Shown: piece by piece, positions 12,024-26,600 of the stretch
Layout of the letters: each line of letters opens with the position of its first letter
Position numbering within the stretch: position 1 is the first letter of the stretch
The notes under the pieces: generated by a model
Database searches by the model: none
The model's input: the letters and a program-made list of their open reading frames with translations, nothing else
Told to the model about the DNA's origin: nothing
Made by a program: the position numbers and the translations under genes
NCBI RefSeq assembly: GCF_964340395.1
Contig: NC_135561.1
Coordinates: 1,855,001 to 1,902,500, forward strand
Direction: 5' to 3'
Source: Glandiceps talaboti
Lineage: Eukaryota; Hemichordata; Enteropneusta; Spengelidae
Length of the DNA stretch: 47,500 nt

Positions 12024-13802
12024 ATGAGTGTGTGTGTGTGTGTGGGGGGGGGGGGATAGGGGGCAAATTATTAACAGTAGCAATACTTACTAATTAGAGA
12101 TCTGTGAGGCATGATAAATCTGTGATGTCAATGAATCATCCTTACATCCAGTACCACCACATATCTTATTCTGGTTTTCTATTGTTGTAAAATCATAACC
12201 TTCCTTGGTTACAAAATACACTGGTGGTCCAACATTTAGATAGGCACTCAAATTATTGAAATAGTCAATGACATAGGAACCCTGTACAAGAAAGAAATAT
12301 ACAAGTTGATCAAGAATTCAAAATAGCTTATCCGTTAAAGGAACATAAACCACAACTTGGAATTTTAAGTTGATCAAGAATTCAAAATAGCTTATCTGTT
12401 AAAGGAACATAAACCACAACTTGGAATTTTAAGTTGATCAAGAATTCAAAACAGTTTGTCTGTTAAAGGAACATAAACCACAACTTGGAATTTTAAGTTG
12501 ATCAAGAATTCAAAATAGCTTATCTGTTAAAGGAAAATATACCACAACTTGGAATTGTTTTTTTCTTTGTTATTTCATTTTTATCATTCAAATTTGACTA
12601 CTCAACACACATTCTGTAACTAAGCCCTATTTGGGTCGTCTTTTTTGCAAAACTGGTTTACAGAATGTGTTCAACATAATACATACTAACACTTATTTAG
12701 GAATCTATTGAAAGCAACTTCCAATGAATAAGATGGTTGAGTATTTGCAAAATGACTGAACAACTAAATCTACACTGTCAGTCGAATTTAGTAATATTCA
12801 AACAATTGTGTCATTGGAACATTTACATACTATATATTTGAATTCCAGGCGAGAGCTCTTCAGTTACTAGATACTTGTAAACTATATATTTTGTGAATAA
12901 ACTAAGCATATTTCAATACCAATAAAGATAGATCCACAATCATAAAGTTACAGACTGTGTTCCTTTAATACACACTATACTAACCAACATTAGATACAGC
13001 ATAGTCAATGATTCAATGATGTAATTTTAGGGAGTAAAAATATTGCATCATAAAGTTACAGACTGTGCTCCTTTAATACACACTATACTGACTACCATTA
13101 GATACAGCATAGACAATGATTCAATGATGTAATTTTAGGGAGTAAAAATATTGCATCATAAAGTTACAGACTGTGCTCCTTTAATACACACTATACTGAC
13201 TACCATTAGATACAGCATAGTCAATGATTCAATGATGTAATTTTAGGGAGTAAAAATATTGCATCATAAAGTTACAGACTGTGCTCCTTTAATACACACT
13301 ATACTGACTACCATTAGATACAGCATAGACAATGATTCAATGATGTAATTTTAAGGAGTAAATATATTACATCATAAAGTTACAGACTGTGCTCCTTTAA
13401 TACACACTATACTGACTACCATTAGATACAGCAGACAATGATTCAATGATGTAATTTTAAGGAGTAAATATATTACATCATAAAGTTACAGACTGTGCTC
13501 CTTTAATACACACTATACTGACTACCATTAGATACAGCATAGACAATGATTCAATGATGTAATTTTAAGGAGTAAATATATTACATCATAAAGTTACAGA
13601 CTGTGCTCCTTTAATACACACTATACTGACTACAATTAGATACAGCAGACAATGATTCAATGATGTAATTTTAAGGAGTAAATATATTACATCTTAAAGT
13701 TTTCAGGCTTACCTCTGGCATTGATAGTTTTTGATCTAAACCAACTTCTACCTTGGTCATCAATACAGTACTGCCACAAAACATGAAGGCAAACACAATT
13801 AC
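5180..13802 (-). CDS. NPC1: NPC1 exons 10-19: Cys-rich lumenal domain, second permease half, sorting tail
   Basis: Exons 10-15 encode the second lumenal domain: [32 protein letters not shown], a Cys-rich stretch (IPCCRYY, CIACHGP) and [11 protein letters not shown], then [20 protein letters not shown]. Exon 13 joins exon 14 through a split Gly codon (GG/A). Exons 16-18 encode the last membrane segments ([43 protein letters not shown]). Exon 19 adds GPSVNKAK and a 45-residue tail containing DRSPLL, which fits the acidic dileucine lysosomal sorting pattern [DE]xxxL[LI]; human NPC1 ends in a comparable dileucine tail. Confidence 0.92.
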
Positions 13803-16800
13803 CTGAAACAAAATTAAAAAAAAAAAAAAAGTTCAGCCTAGTTCTTACCAATTTATTTTTCAAAACATTCAATAAAAATTATAGTGGGACAACTACTGCA
13901 AAAAAATCTATTTCAAGCAGATTCTGAATTACCGGTATTATGATCATATTTTCTAATATGGTAACTCTGTATATTTAGTTTCATGGCTGCCATATTTGGT
14001 ATTAATATGCCATATTTGGTACTGTAATATAACCATACAATACTTACTACCATATATAGCAATATAAGCATGCCATATTTGTCAAAGAGACTGCTACAGT
14101 TAATCTATACTTGACCATATTTGGTAGTATGAATATACCATATTTGGTAATATGGCTGTCATACATTGCCATCATTTGACCATATTAGGTAATTGGTAAA
14201 AATGAGACAAATGATACTTACTACAATTGGACGCAGCCAGTTCTTCATGAGGACTGGTGCATAGTACTTGGTCATAAATGAATAAAGTATACCGTTATCT
14301 TTAGGTACAGGTTCTTTCTTGACAAGAGGAACACAACAACATAAATCAAGACGGCCTGATTCTTGACGTTTAGCATCTAAAGACATCAATGCTACAAATG
14401 CCGTGATTTGAAGCAAAAAGTCAATAAAGACGGCTGCTGCAGCATACAGAGAAAATGCTTTCACTGCTGGCATTGAAGATAAGGCACCTACAATGAAGAG
14501 AAGAACACAATGTGGTATTTACATACAATTTGGTGATGTCATTACACAGTGAGGACACAAACTGGTGATGTCATTATACAGTGAGGACACAAACTGGTGA
14601 TGTCATTGGACTGGCTGCACAAAATGAAGATGTCATCTACTGTGGCTGTACAAACTGCTGATGTCATTGGAATGTTGCTAGACAAACTGGTAATTGCACT
14701 GGATTATGGCTACACATATTGATGATGTCATTGGGCACAAACTAGTGATGTCATTCAGCTGTGGCTACATAAACTGATGTTGTCATTGGACTGTGGCTAC
14801 TACATGGCAACGTTACTAAACTGTCCTATATCAATTTTACATACAATCTCACACTACTAGGTCTGATAGAGATCTGGGAAACACACTGGGAAAACATCTC
14901 AGCAAGTCAAAGACAACAACTCTTACAATTTTCAAATTTCAAGAATATAGTTATCATACATACCTAAAAAGAAAGCAATGGACTCTGAGAGACTTGTCAA
15001 TAACATACTTGGCCCAACTTCTCCAACAATACGACCCACTTGGTCTGCTCTCTCTTCATATGCCATTCTGACATCACGCTATGAAGATTAAATAACTAAT
15101 AATGTTATACACTCAAAATATTGAATTTGTTGATAAACCACAATCATACACATAATTCACTATTTTTGGCTGTGAGCCAGAAATAAGTCAAATCTAGATA
15201 AGTGATAAATAACTTTTACCGAGAGTACCCACTAAGGTTATAGAACGAAGTATACAAAGGTACACAATTTTCATCAGATTCGCCCCTCTCTTACCAAAGT
15301 TTCTGATTTTCATCAGATTCGCCCCTCTCTTACCACAGTTCTCAAATAGCAATCAACACACTGACATATTGAAAAAGTTCAACTAAAACCATAGCAATAT
15401 TTCTGGGTAAACTTACTTGATATCGCTGAACCAAGATAAATATATTATCCACACCGACAGCCAAAACCAAGAATGGCATGACCTCAATCACAATCAAGGT
15501 AGTAGGTACGCCAGCATATGCAAATATTCCAAGCGATGCTCCAACTGAACAAAGTACAATAAGTACACCGCATAATCCAAGGGTGATCTTGGAATCAATC
15601 TGAGGGAAAGGGAAAGAAAACCTGGCTGAATTAGGTATGACCACATAGGTATTTTAATATGCCTCAGTCTTTAATATCGGGGACAGAAATCTAGGTGAAA
15701 GACAGGTAGGTGGTAGAGTGAGGGGGGGGGGGGGGGGGGTCTAATATTATCAGAGAAAACTTGGTCATCATTGAAATGTTCCTAATGAATACATATTTGT
15801 ATTGTTATTACACTTCATAGCTGATGTTTAGTGTGTTTCAGGCGAAATGTTTCACAGACAGATTATTGTGATTTTCTCAAACACTCACGATTTTTTCATC
15901 TCAATCTATGCCTTGTGGGCAAAAATTTAGTGAAGAAAACAACATCACTGGGCACATATACTGTAGTATAAAATATGGTTTGACTAGTATATTAAAATAA
16001 AACATAGAAAATTAACATCGCAGCAATGTCAAGTCAAAATGGAGGCAAGTGTGGTAAACAACTTGTATCGGTAGAGGGTGCCCTAGCAACAGTAACATGA
16101 ACTTTAATTAACATTTTTTACCAAAGTTAAAACAGTAAGAAATAAGTAGCAAATGATAGAGTAATTATGGAATTGAATGTACATGTACAAATATGGGCAT
16201 TCTTTCAATGAAAGCACACCAAATACTATATACTCAGTCCTTAGATTACAAATAATGAACACCCTTTACAACCTATTTTTCGGAATGGAACAATCCTGCT
16301 TTTCAGTAAGTATAGGAATCATTCCAAATCACACACTTTGAAAGGGAGAAGATGTACATGATATACTCACCAGTAATCGATAACTTAAACTAAACTTGCC
16401 CAGCGCTATGGCAACATACCCAAACATAAGTAGATAACTAATAAGAATAGTGATAGCATCAGATTTACTTTCACGCTCGATTTCATCTTCAATAGATCGC
16501 TGAAAAAACAAAATATGATATCGTTTTAACAAAACAAAATTATCACAGAATGGGTGGACACTCAGTTGATGTGATGACGACCAGGAAATTAGGTTGAAAT
16601 ATCCAGGCAAAAATATTAATGTGAAAATCAGGACAAAGAAGCTACCCAGGTGTTCTGTATCAGACAATGCTACGTCAAAATGGCTGTCTACACGTAACTT
16701 CTTCTTCTTTATCAAATGTCAAACTTTTTTATATCAAAGTTCAGAAGCATAACTGTAAACTAATTGTTTTGTTTTTCGTTTGTGTAGTTGCAGGAAAATA

Positions 16801-19800
16801 GCAAAAATACTGACAAATATGGTTACTGACGTGTCATGTGTGTGTTTGGCCTTCTGGACAGAAGATGCCAAAATGCACGTACACATTGCAGTCTTTCACA
16901 TTGGTGTTCTGAACACGTAACTAAACACAAGTTTGTAAGCACCGTCACATGTATGCCAGCACAATATTGCTCCTGTACACATTCGCATTCTAATATGTAT
17001 CTAAACCTCTCTATTAATACATTCAGCTTACCTCAGCACTATACGCAATGCTTAGATTAGTGTTATGGTATTTTTCAATGTAGTCCAGGAATGCTTTTTC
17101 CCATGTTGTTGCCATGTCTAGTTTTCTAGAAGCTGTACTGTTGTCTTCACCAGGCAAGTAGTTATTAACCACAAATGTTATCACTAATGCTGTAGCATTG
17201 GTATAATTCAAAGCTAGGAGATAAAACACAATATCAAGATATTATTTTTGGTTTTCTCGTTTCTGGGTAAAATAATTTGGAGATTGGGTTATGACAGTTT
17301 TCATTAAGGGCATGCTGGTAAATCTACTGGGGTTCCTCGGTAATTTCCCAAACAAAATTATGGGATATTTCATGGGAAACTATGCCACATTTACCCCTTT
17401 CCTTTTGTCTGCTCAAGCCATAGCAAAAACACATGATGGATGTTGGGCTAAAGGGCCAGTGATAAATTCATCATTACTGCTTTATCAAATGCTAAATTGT
17501 GATTCCTTAGAAGGTAATATCTGGGGTTGTCTGTAGGAACAATATTTTATTCATTCCCTAAACAAAATTATAACAGACATATATGTGATGCACAATGTGA
17601 TGCAGGTAACAAATTTTGGCTTTCCACTGAAAGTAATTTGTGATAGATTTTGTTTGAGATGATTGACATACATACCATCATAGCCACCGAGTACCACCCA
17701 AGGGGAAACAGGTCCACCATAGGTAGCTAGACATGGACTATGTAATTTAGTTGTATCATTCAGTGAGGCTGGAGAGCTACAAAAAAAAAAATTATTCTTG
17801 TTTATATTTTCACTTTCTTGACATTGCTAGAAATATGAGTAAAAGTATGTCATAACATACTGAACATATCTCTCATAAATGTACTACCCGGTAATCATAG
17901 ATTATTTAAAGTGGCCATGTATGGATGAGGATTGGATATTTATTTTGGATTTTGGATTTTTTAAACAATTTTATCATGGCTTCCCATCTGAAAAATCAAA
18001 GTGAAACAACATATGCCAAGTCCTTGATTGTAACTCAATAATTGGCAATGATTAATAAATGTGTAAAAAGTTTGTTATCGTACGTACAATGTAACAGGAT
18101 CTGTGAGTCTTATAAGGGGGGATGTCATAAGTGCCTGAAAGTTTGTATCACCTCTTACCAACACATACAAAAATTCATTTGATGGTAGAAATTACTTTGT
18201 TGGCAAAAATTTAGAAAAACTAGTGATAAGCTGCTCTGGTCTAAAACATCCATTCTAGCTTTGACGTGCTACTACTTACGCTGCACAGTACATAAAATGA
18301 TCATGATAATCGGCCTCCACCCAGAAACCTGACGAATCAAAGACAGTCTTGTCAATTTGTTGATGACTGTTTTGGAAATACTGCAAAACACTTTCAACAG
18401 TACAGTTGTTGTTCTCTGGTGCCAAAGGTTTGAAGCAGACGTCCTTCAAAGTAATACTTCTATTTTCTGGTTCAAACCATACCTCAATGTTTTCTAATGC
18501 AAGCTGAAGATCGAGAACCTACAAGAAATCAACCAAAGGAACAATTGAATTACAACCTATAATAAATTCTATCTGTTCTTTTTGAGATGTACAAAATAGG
18601 GTGGACACCCCCTGACTTTACTTGTCATAACAACGTACTACAATGACTGACTCTTTCCTGTCTTTTAACTGGGGGTGTAACAGTATAGAACAATGGAAAA
18701 GCTATTTCTCTACCCCGGTGCACGAGTATAGATTGGTGTCAGCTTTGTTTCCTATCTTTTCTCAGGGTAAACAGATGGGGTACAAATAACAACAACAAAA
18801 AATTATTCTATTTTTTATTTTTCAGTAGTCGAAGAAGATAAGTAGCAAGATTCTTTCATTTCTTGCTCACTAGTGTTAAGTGTTTACATTTTAAAATACA
18901 TAAACCCATGTGGGTAAGTGGTAAGTATTTTCAGACAAATTTGTACGTTCTACATTTTGTAATTCTGATATTCTGATATTCTTTCAGTATCTGGCAAAAT
19001 TATCTGTCTGTCACTATAAAAAAAGATCACTTTCTGTCCAATTCAAGAATTTGATTGAAGAAATTGTGTGTGTGTGGTGGGGGGGAGGGGTGGGTGAGTG
19101 TGTGGGTGAGTGGATAGGTGTGTGGGGGAAATCAAAGTTTACCTGATGTAAAATATCCTTCGACAGGACTGGTCCAAAGGGTATGTCTGCAGCATATGGA
19201 TATGTGATATAATGGCTGAAGTTGCGTTTGGGTGCAGTGATGATCAGCTGTGTGTTACGATAAAATGGACCAAAATTTTTATCAAAGTAGTCCTTCTCTT
19301 GCCGAGCTCTGCTATCAGGTGAAGACCAAAGTTCTACTGGATCGGTGGTGATCTCTAAGTACATAATACCAATGCAAGCTGCAGCAATGAAAACAGCAGA
19401 AACGACAATAACTGCAATCGGACGTCTGGCACAGAATGTTCCCCAACAGAGGAAAAATTGTCCAAGTTTACGTTCAAAGTATTCACCGATCTTTTCAACA
19501 CAGCTCACATCAGCGGGTGTCACTATTTTTTGTCTCGGTCGCATATGATGATCACCATTGACTGAGAAATCTGGTCTGATTTCCTTCTTCTTACGGCAAC
19601 CATAATAACATCCCAAAAACATTATGAAGAATAACACAAAGCCAGCAAAGATGCACACCATGATAAAGGTCATGTAATAGATACCAAAAATAGTGTGTTC
19701 GGGAACTGGCGGTGGTGGTATTGGTTGGGGTGGACACATTCTTGGACAGTCCTGACAACTGCATGGATTGGAGTCATTAGTTACAGCCTTGTAGCATGGA

Positions 19801-22800
19801 ACGTAGGAAACATTCAGCGGCTTCATTGGTTTTGGTGCTGGTTTATCTTTGATCATATGAAAATTAATTTGAAACGGAGCTTGTCCATTATCAATGTTGC
19901 CCATGTAATCAAGAAAATGCTGAGGTGTACATTCATCTGCAGAATACTGACCACAAAACATGGAAATGGCACGAGAGTTTGAACTTGGAAACAGAACATT
20001 TGAGCAGGAATTGTAGACACCAGCGGCAAATTCTTCAGTTAAATAATAATCAACCTCTTGTACACTATACACCTCAACTTCATCTTTATTCACTGAAGAG
20101 GTATAGCTGTGTTGTGATGTGAAGGCAGAATTGAATCGCAGGGCTTCATCCATTTCAGACACAAAGCTGTTGATAGGTTTTGACATGTTGAAAGGTACAC
20201 GGTCGACAGACAGCTTTGTTGCATTTAGAAATGCACTCTGATCAGGACTACAAGTAAATTGACAGTACAATTTGTAGAAATTATGAAGGCAAGACGGGCA
20301 TCGTGAAAATGTTTGGTCAGGTACTTGGAGACTGGCTTTGAGGTTTTCTAGCTGTGTTCTAGTGCAGCATGCTGTGACTGGTCCCTTATCTGGTACCAGA
20401 CTTGGACATACTTCCTTAAGAAGCTGAATATCATCTGCGTCAGTCCAGTTTTTGGCTCGGCCGTTGTAAAAACAGTTGAGGTATTTGCCATTGTTATTGT
20501 TCTTGCTACATTGACCAGACATGACGCAATAGCCATCTTTGTGAGTTATTTCACTGCATACCTGAAATTTGTAGAGAGAAAAAGGTAACAGGAATTATAT
20601 ATAAAATAAAATAGATCATGTGTACTACAGGGGTATATATATATAATAGATCATGTGTACTACAGGGGTATATATATATAATAGATCATGTGTACTACAG
20701 GGGTATATATATATAATAGATCATGTGTACTACAGGGTTATATATATATAATAGATCATGTGTACTACAGGGGTATATATATATAATAGATCATGTGTAC
20801 TACAGGGGTATATATATATAATAGATCATGTGTACTACAGGGTATAGAGAGAATACAAGCTTTACAAATGAATAGAAAACTAAACGCTGTACATGTACAT
20901 TGAAAATCACATTAAATCTTGTGAAACAAGTAAATACAACGGGAAAAAAATGCGTTGACAGACTGACAGGCAATAATGTTTGTTAGATATTATCACATCC
21001 TTACATACAAGATCTAAACATGGAATATGGTATTAATAAATCTATCAATTCAATTTTTGGGGTAGCTGACACATTTGACACCTTAACATTGTAATCTAGG
21101 ATTCTACATTGTACACAATACATGGTCATTTTAAGGTTATACATGTACATGTTGGTATACAATGTAGGTATGACAGTGTTTTCAACATAATGTCACTTAA
21201 ACACATGGGGAAGGGGAGGGGGGGGGGGGGTTACATTATTCTCCACTGTTTGCAAAACTCAATAATTTACCCTCAGTGTAAAAGGAACCCTGTATATATT
21301 CATACATAATGAATCTTTCCATCTGAAGGTGGGTTGTACAGATGTAGGCCATATGGTTCAAGTATTTGCTTGTCACACACTTGTATTTGGAACCAAACAC
21401 AGAAGATACTTTTGTGAATCTTAGCCAAACACAGAACATTTCAGAATTAGGTACATGTAGTCACACAGAATAAAAACACATTCCTTTGTAGTTGTCATGT
21501 CATGTTTCAATTATTTGTTTGTCTTATCACAGATTTCAAACTATCCTACCTAAAGTATACCCTGAACAGAACTTGGTTCCATTTCTTACACTGCCCCTTC
21601 AATTCTTCTTAACAGTAATAACTATATACCTAAAGTCTAATTCTGTTTGAAATAGATAAGATACCTTCCATGATAAAATTTGAGACACTGAATTTGAAAT
21701 TAATTTACAGTTATAACTTATACTCATAGACTAGTCTAGAGGCTAGCCATTGGGTTTGAATCAAAATTTATCTCTTGATACTTTGAATTTGAAATCTCAT
21801 CTCAGTACCCCGTGGATTTAGACCTAGTAATCTCATCTCAGTACCCAATGGATTTAGACCTAGTAATCTCATCTCAGTACCCCATGGATTTAGACCTAGT
21901 AATCTCATCTCAGTACCCCATGGATTTAGACCTAGTAATCTCATCTCAGTACCCCATGGATTTAGACCTAGTAATCTCATCTCAGTACCCCATGGATTTA
22001 GACCTAGTAATCTCATCTCAGTACCCCATGGATTTAGACCTAGTAATCTCATCTCAGTACCCCATGGATTTAGACATGGTACAAAGAAATGTACATATTC
22101 AAAACCAATGACTCACCTCTAGACTACTATTATGTTTTGTGTCACAATTAAATACAAATATCAATACAAATTAGGTTGAACAATATTCTTATTTGAAAAG
22201 AATGGTTTTGTGTTTAATACATTTTTACAAGCCCAGACACTTGACAATGTCATTTGCCAGTATGTCCTTCCAGATAATAGCCAAATCTCTGAGTCTGGCC
22301 TATAGTACAAGCCCAGACACTTGACAATGTCATTTGCCAGTATGTCCTTCCAGATAATAGCCAAATCTCTGAGTCTGGCCTATAGTACAAGCCCAGACAC
22401 TTGACAATGTCATTTGCCAGAATGTCCTTCCAGATAATAGCCAAATCTCGGAGTCTGGCCTATAGTACAAGCCCAGACACTTGACAATGTCATTTGCCTG
22501 TATGTCCTTCAAGATAATAGACAAATCTCTGGGCTATAGTTTTACATGCACATATATATGTAACAAATCATACTCTTTACTCTAATAATTGACAAAAACC
22601 AAAGTCCATTTTTCATAAAATAAACATACCTAATGTTGTCCAAGTGGTTATATAACATTTTGAGTTTGTTTATCTAGAGGTTACACCCTATGTAGTGACA
22701 AAGCTGACTGTGACTCAAATAACATACAATTTTTGTCAGACCTAAATCCCATATCTGTACAGACATTGAATAGTAATATTAGGTCTATGCACAGAAAATG

Positions 22801-23529
22801 GACTACCAGATGTTCACTTTTTAAAACTAAAATTAAGGAAAGCAGAATTATTCAAAAGCCATGTTTATGAAAGATGGCTTGCTATTAGGCTGACCTTCAG
22901 TGACTCCATATCTAATACAACTACATTACCATAGAGTCTTTACAGATAAAAGATAAAAACTACATTTATACTGTGGTTGTCAGTAACTGTAACTTGTGTA
23001 AGGCCAAATAAATAAATCATTTTGTGCTTTCACTATAATCCTTCCTAAAATACTTCAGATAGTATTGCGCTTATCTTTGTTATATTTTTATATTTTACTT
23101 TATTTTTATTTTTATCTTTTTTTTTTCATTTTTTTTTTGGGGGGGGGGGGTAGTTTTTTAGGGGTGGGGTTTCTATATCTTGAAGTACTGTTCTTCATAA
23201 AAAATGACTTTGGTTCCAATGCAATTTTTTGCACACTTTAATAATTAAAAAGGAAATTTTAGGGTTACCAGGGCAAACATGGTAGACAGCAAGTGATCAA
23301 AACCAAACATCTGGAGCTTTTTTCACATTTTCTTCCTTGTCTGTGAACAGATGTACCAGTTGTCCATTTGTGTCTGATAATAATTAAAATTTACAGTGTA
23401 CAGTATGTATTTCTGCACTTGCTTGTATATATGTATATGCTGGTGTGGTATAGGTTTTTATCACAGTGTACCGTATGTATTCCTACACTTGTATGTATGT
23501 ATGTATGTATGTATGTATGTATGTATGTA

Positions 23530-23602
<73 letters not shown>

Positions 23603-26600
23603 ATGTATGTATGTATGTATGTATGTATGTATGTATGTATGTATGTGCTGGTATGGTATGGGTTTTACCCTATGTTTGTGTTAAGTTATATCACCCTCCC
23701 CTCCCCAGCCTATATCTTATTGTCCCCTTCATATGGGGGGTGCAAAATCAAGCACCCCCCCCACCCCCCGTTTAATAGAAGATTTTTAAACTTATACATT
23801 AATGAGGCATACACCTACTATGGACATATGGATATACAATCTCCCCCCCCCAAAAAAAAAAAAATACAATTTAACTTAAACTCAAAGAATCACACCCTAT
23901 TGTTAGTATAATGACATCATTCAGAGACAACTTAAATAGTGTAAAATATCACATGACAATGACACACACCCAAATAAAGTACCACCTCTCATTGTTTGCA
24001 AATCAGATTCAATTGTATTCAAATATAACCAGTAACTGTTTTTGATCCTGTGTACAGGAAATATCTACTTGAGTTGAATGTCTACTACACAGAGTTCACC
24101 CACCTCCCAATGTAACAATCATTTTCTGGTTTGAGGATATGCATAAATTAGTGTGCTAATGCTGGTAGTAGACTAAAAGAGATTGTAACTTTACAGACAT
24201 TAATCTCATACATTGTACTATTTGTCTAGCCTCTAGGAGGCTGGCGAGGGCGAAATGTCAAGATGTATCTCAGTCTACTACGTGGTCTGATCAGCTAACA
24301 ATTTTAGTTGAATTATGGAGCCTAGATAAAATGTATTTTTCTTCCCATCTACCATCAACTCTTTCATTTTCAGAAAGCTCAGATAAAATGTATTTTTCCC
24401 TAACCGAATACCCCTTTTATTTTCATAATGTCCATTTATTTTTGTGTATCAAGTCGCTTTGAGTCTCTGTAAGTAACTGGGGTTTCATTGTCAGCTGCAT
24501 TCAGTACATAAAATACACACTACACCTAAAATTTATTTAGGAACAAATTTAGACACCTGGTTGGAGTGGTTCCTATATAAGAACCCAACATTATTATCAT
24601 TATTATTTCTGATGGTTTATGTACAAAGACCTTTAGTATCTGAAACAATGACATCTTTTGGAATTTTAGGGGGGTTTTTTGGGTTAAGTTATGCTGGCAG
24701 ATGGAACACGCAGAAGTCAATTCTCCCTTTCCAGAAGATAACAACTATCAGAAACAAGTCATGGTTTACTCTTTTAACAAACAGGAGTAAACTACAACAC
24801 AGTTTACAATATTTTCTACCCGTTCTTGGCTAAATTTGAGTTTTCTCTAGTCGTCAATCTCTATAGAGTAGAAGGCTTACTTTAACCTTGAAGAATGCAA
24901 ACTACAATCTAGTATCTAGTACATTGTGTTCAAAGTTCCAAGTCTACAGCCATACCATTACCAGCACACAATATCATGTAGCTCTGGCAGTATATGAACA
25001 TTACATAGAAATATTTCTGACTTGATTTGTGGAGCAATCACTTAAAGCACACCTTATGTTATATAGTCATTGAGTCAAGTATTTAAAAAAAATACTTCAA
25101 AGTTTTTATAAAATATTATACAACAAACATTTTGGACTTTCACACTGCAGATAAAAAGAATGATGTTTCAAAGGTAACAATGTTGCAGCCCCAGACAAGA
25201 CGTTGATCAAGAGAATTTGAACCTATTGACTTATGTATAACCTCTTTCATCCCTAACAGCACATAAAGATTAAAGGGAACACCACTTTATAGTCATGACC
25301 AACCAGTGCAGTATTATATTTATGATATGCTCTTGACTGGAGAATGTGGGCGTTGGACATTAAAAAAAAAAGTTGTGCCTAACTTTTTAGTATTGAAGAC
25401 GTTTTTATGCAAGTGGTGGGAGACAATACTACACAAATAAATGTTATGATTTTCTATTTTCTTAACATGGGCCATGGCCTCCCTACAAAATTGACCATCT
25501 CAATTAAACAGATAATTATAATTTTTCTACAAGAATCCACCTCATTTCTGGGTCAACTTTCAAATGAAACCACTAAATTCTAGCAATACGCTAGATTGTA
25601 AGATACATCATGTTGTTCAGCCCTATCATGCTTCTTAGTGAGTGCTGGCTGATAGCGTGGCACAAATGTCTATAACTTTAAAATACATACCAGCAATATG
25701 TCTGTCACTTTTATTCCAACCCATAAAACTAGGTCATTGTGTGTTATGAACAATGCACTGTAGATTGTATTCACAGCTTTCTTTCTTTTCAAATGAACAA
25801 GTTTGTACTTGGTTTCTAAGATACTCTATTGTCATCATTAGTAGGACACAATATTGGGTTTAATACTCTGGGGTTACATTTCACTTACAAATGAGGGGAG
25901 GTGAGGGGGCTTGCAATTAACACAACCACCCATACACGTACCTGAGCCAATCCCTAATCTGTCATATATTACTAAGTCATATTTCCTGTTATTTCTTCTT
26001 AAATTATAACCCGTTTACCCCAGTCTTGACGTCAGTAGTCATGGCAACGCAGTAGGGAATTATTCAAATGCTTGTTCATCCCACTAGGATGATCCTTGCT
26101 GCAACTATGAACAGTTAACAACAGCCCACCCCTCCCCTTTACAACCCACAAACCCTACCATTACAGTAAGTCTCTTCAAATATTCACCTTCAGAATTACA
26201 TATTGTGGCACTGACATGTATGCATACAATTTGTCCTTAGTTACAAAGGAAAGTAAGGTCGGGGTCAGGGTCAAGGACAAACAACTGTTACATTCCGGGT
26301 TTAAATCTTAATCATATATTGCAATTGATAAACTGGATGCGGTTATGTCATAAAAGTTCTGAATTAGTATATTGGCATGTCTGATGATTTGTGAATTTTT
26401 GTGAAAAGAATTTGACGAATGATATCACGTGTGTACATATGTTTGTTGTGCATACGTATGTACGTACACAGTACATGCCATTGAAACATTGACTCGAATG
26501 ATCCGGCTGTGAGTCACACTCAGTCATTATGATCACAGTACACACGATCAATCGCAAAATTTAACGTGTTTTAACGTATATTTTCCTGGTTTGTAAATCA

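Noticed and set aside
15268-15345. CTGATGA words (minus) as hammerhead candidates; likewise at 5271 and in the 38400-38700 array
   Set aside because: No GAAA at the required distance and no stem II or III pairing.
19014-19142. Continuation of the NPC1 exon 2 frame ([13 protein letters not shown]-like tail)
   Set aside because: It follows a consensus donor (GTAAAC) and is low complexity; exon 3 continues the NPC1 alignment exactly after KDILHQ.
21793-22535. Regular repeats that look like a CRISPR array
   Set aside because: Copies are head-to-tail without unique spacers, in a eukaryotic intron; these are two ordinary minisatellites.
23396-23911. 171-codon open frame with C/V/Y/M repeats
   Set aside because: Translation of a (TATG)n/(TG)n microsatellite; the flanks have no domain.
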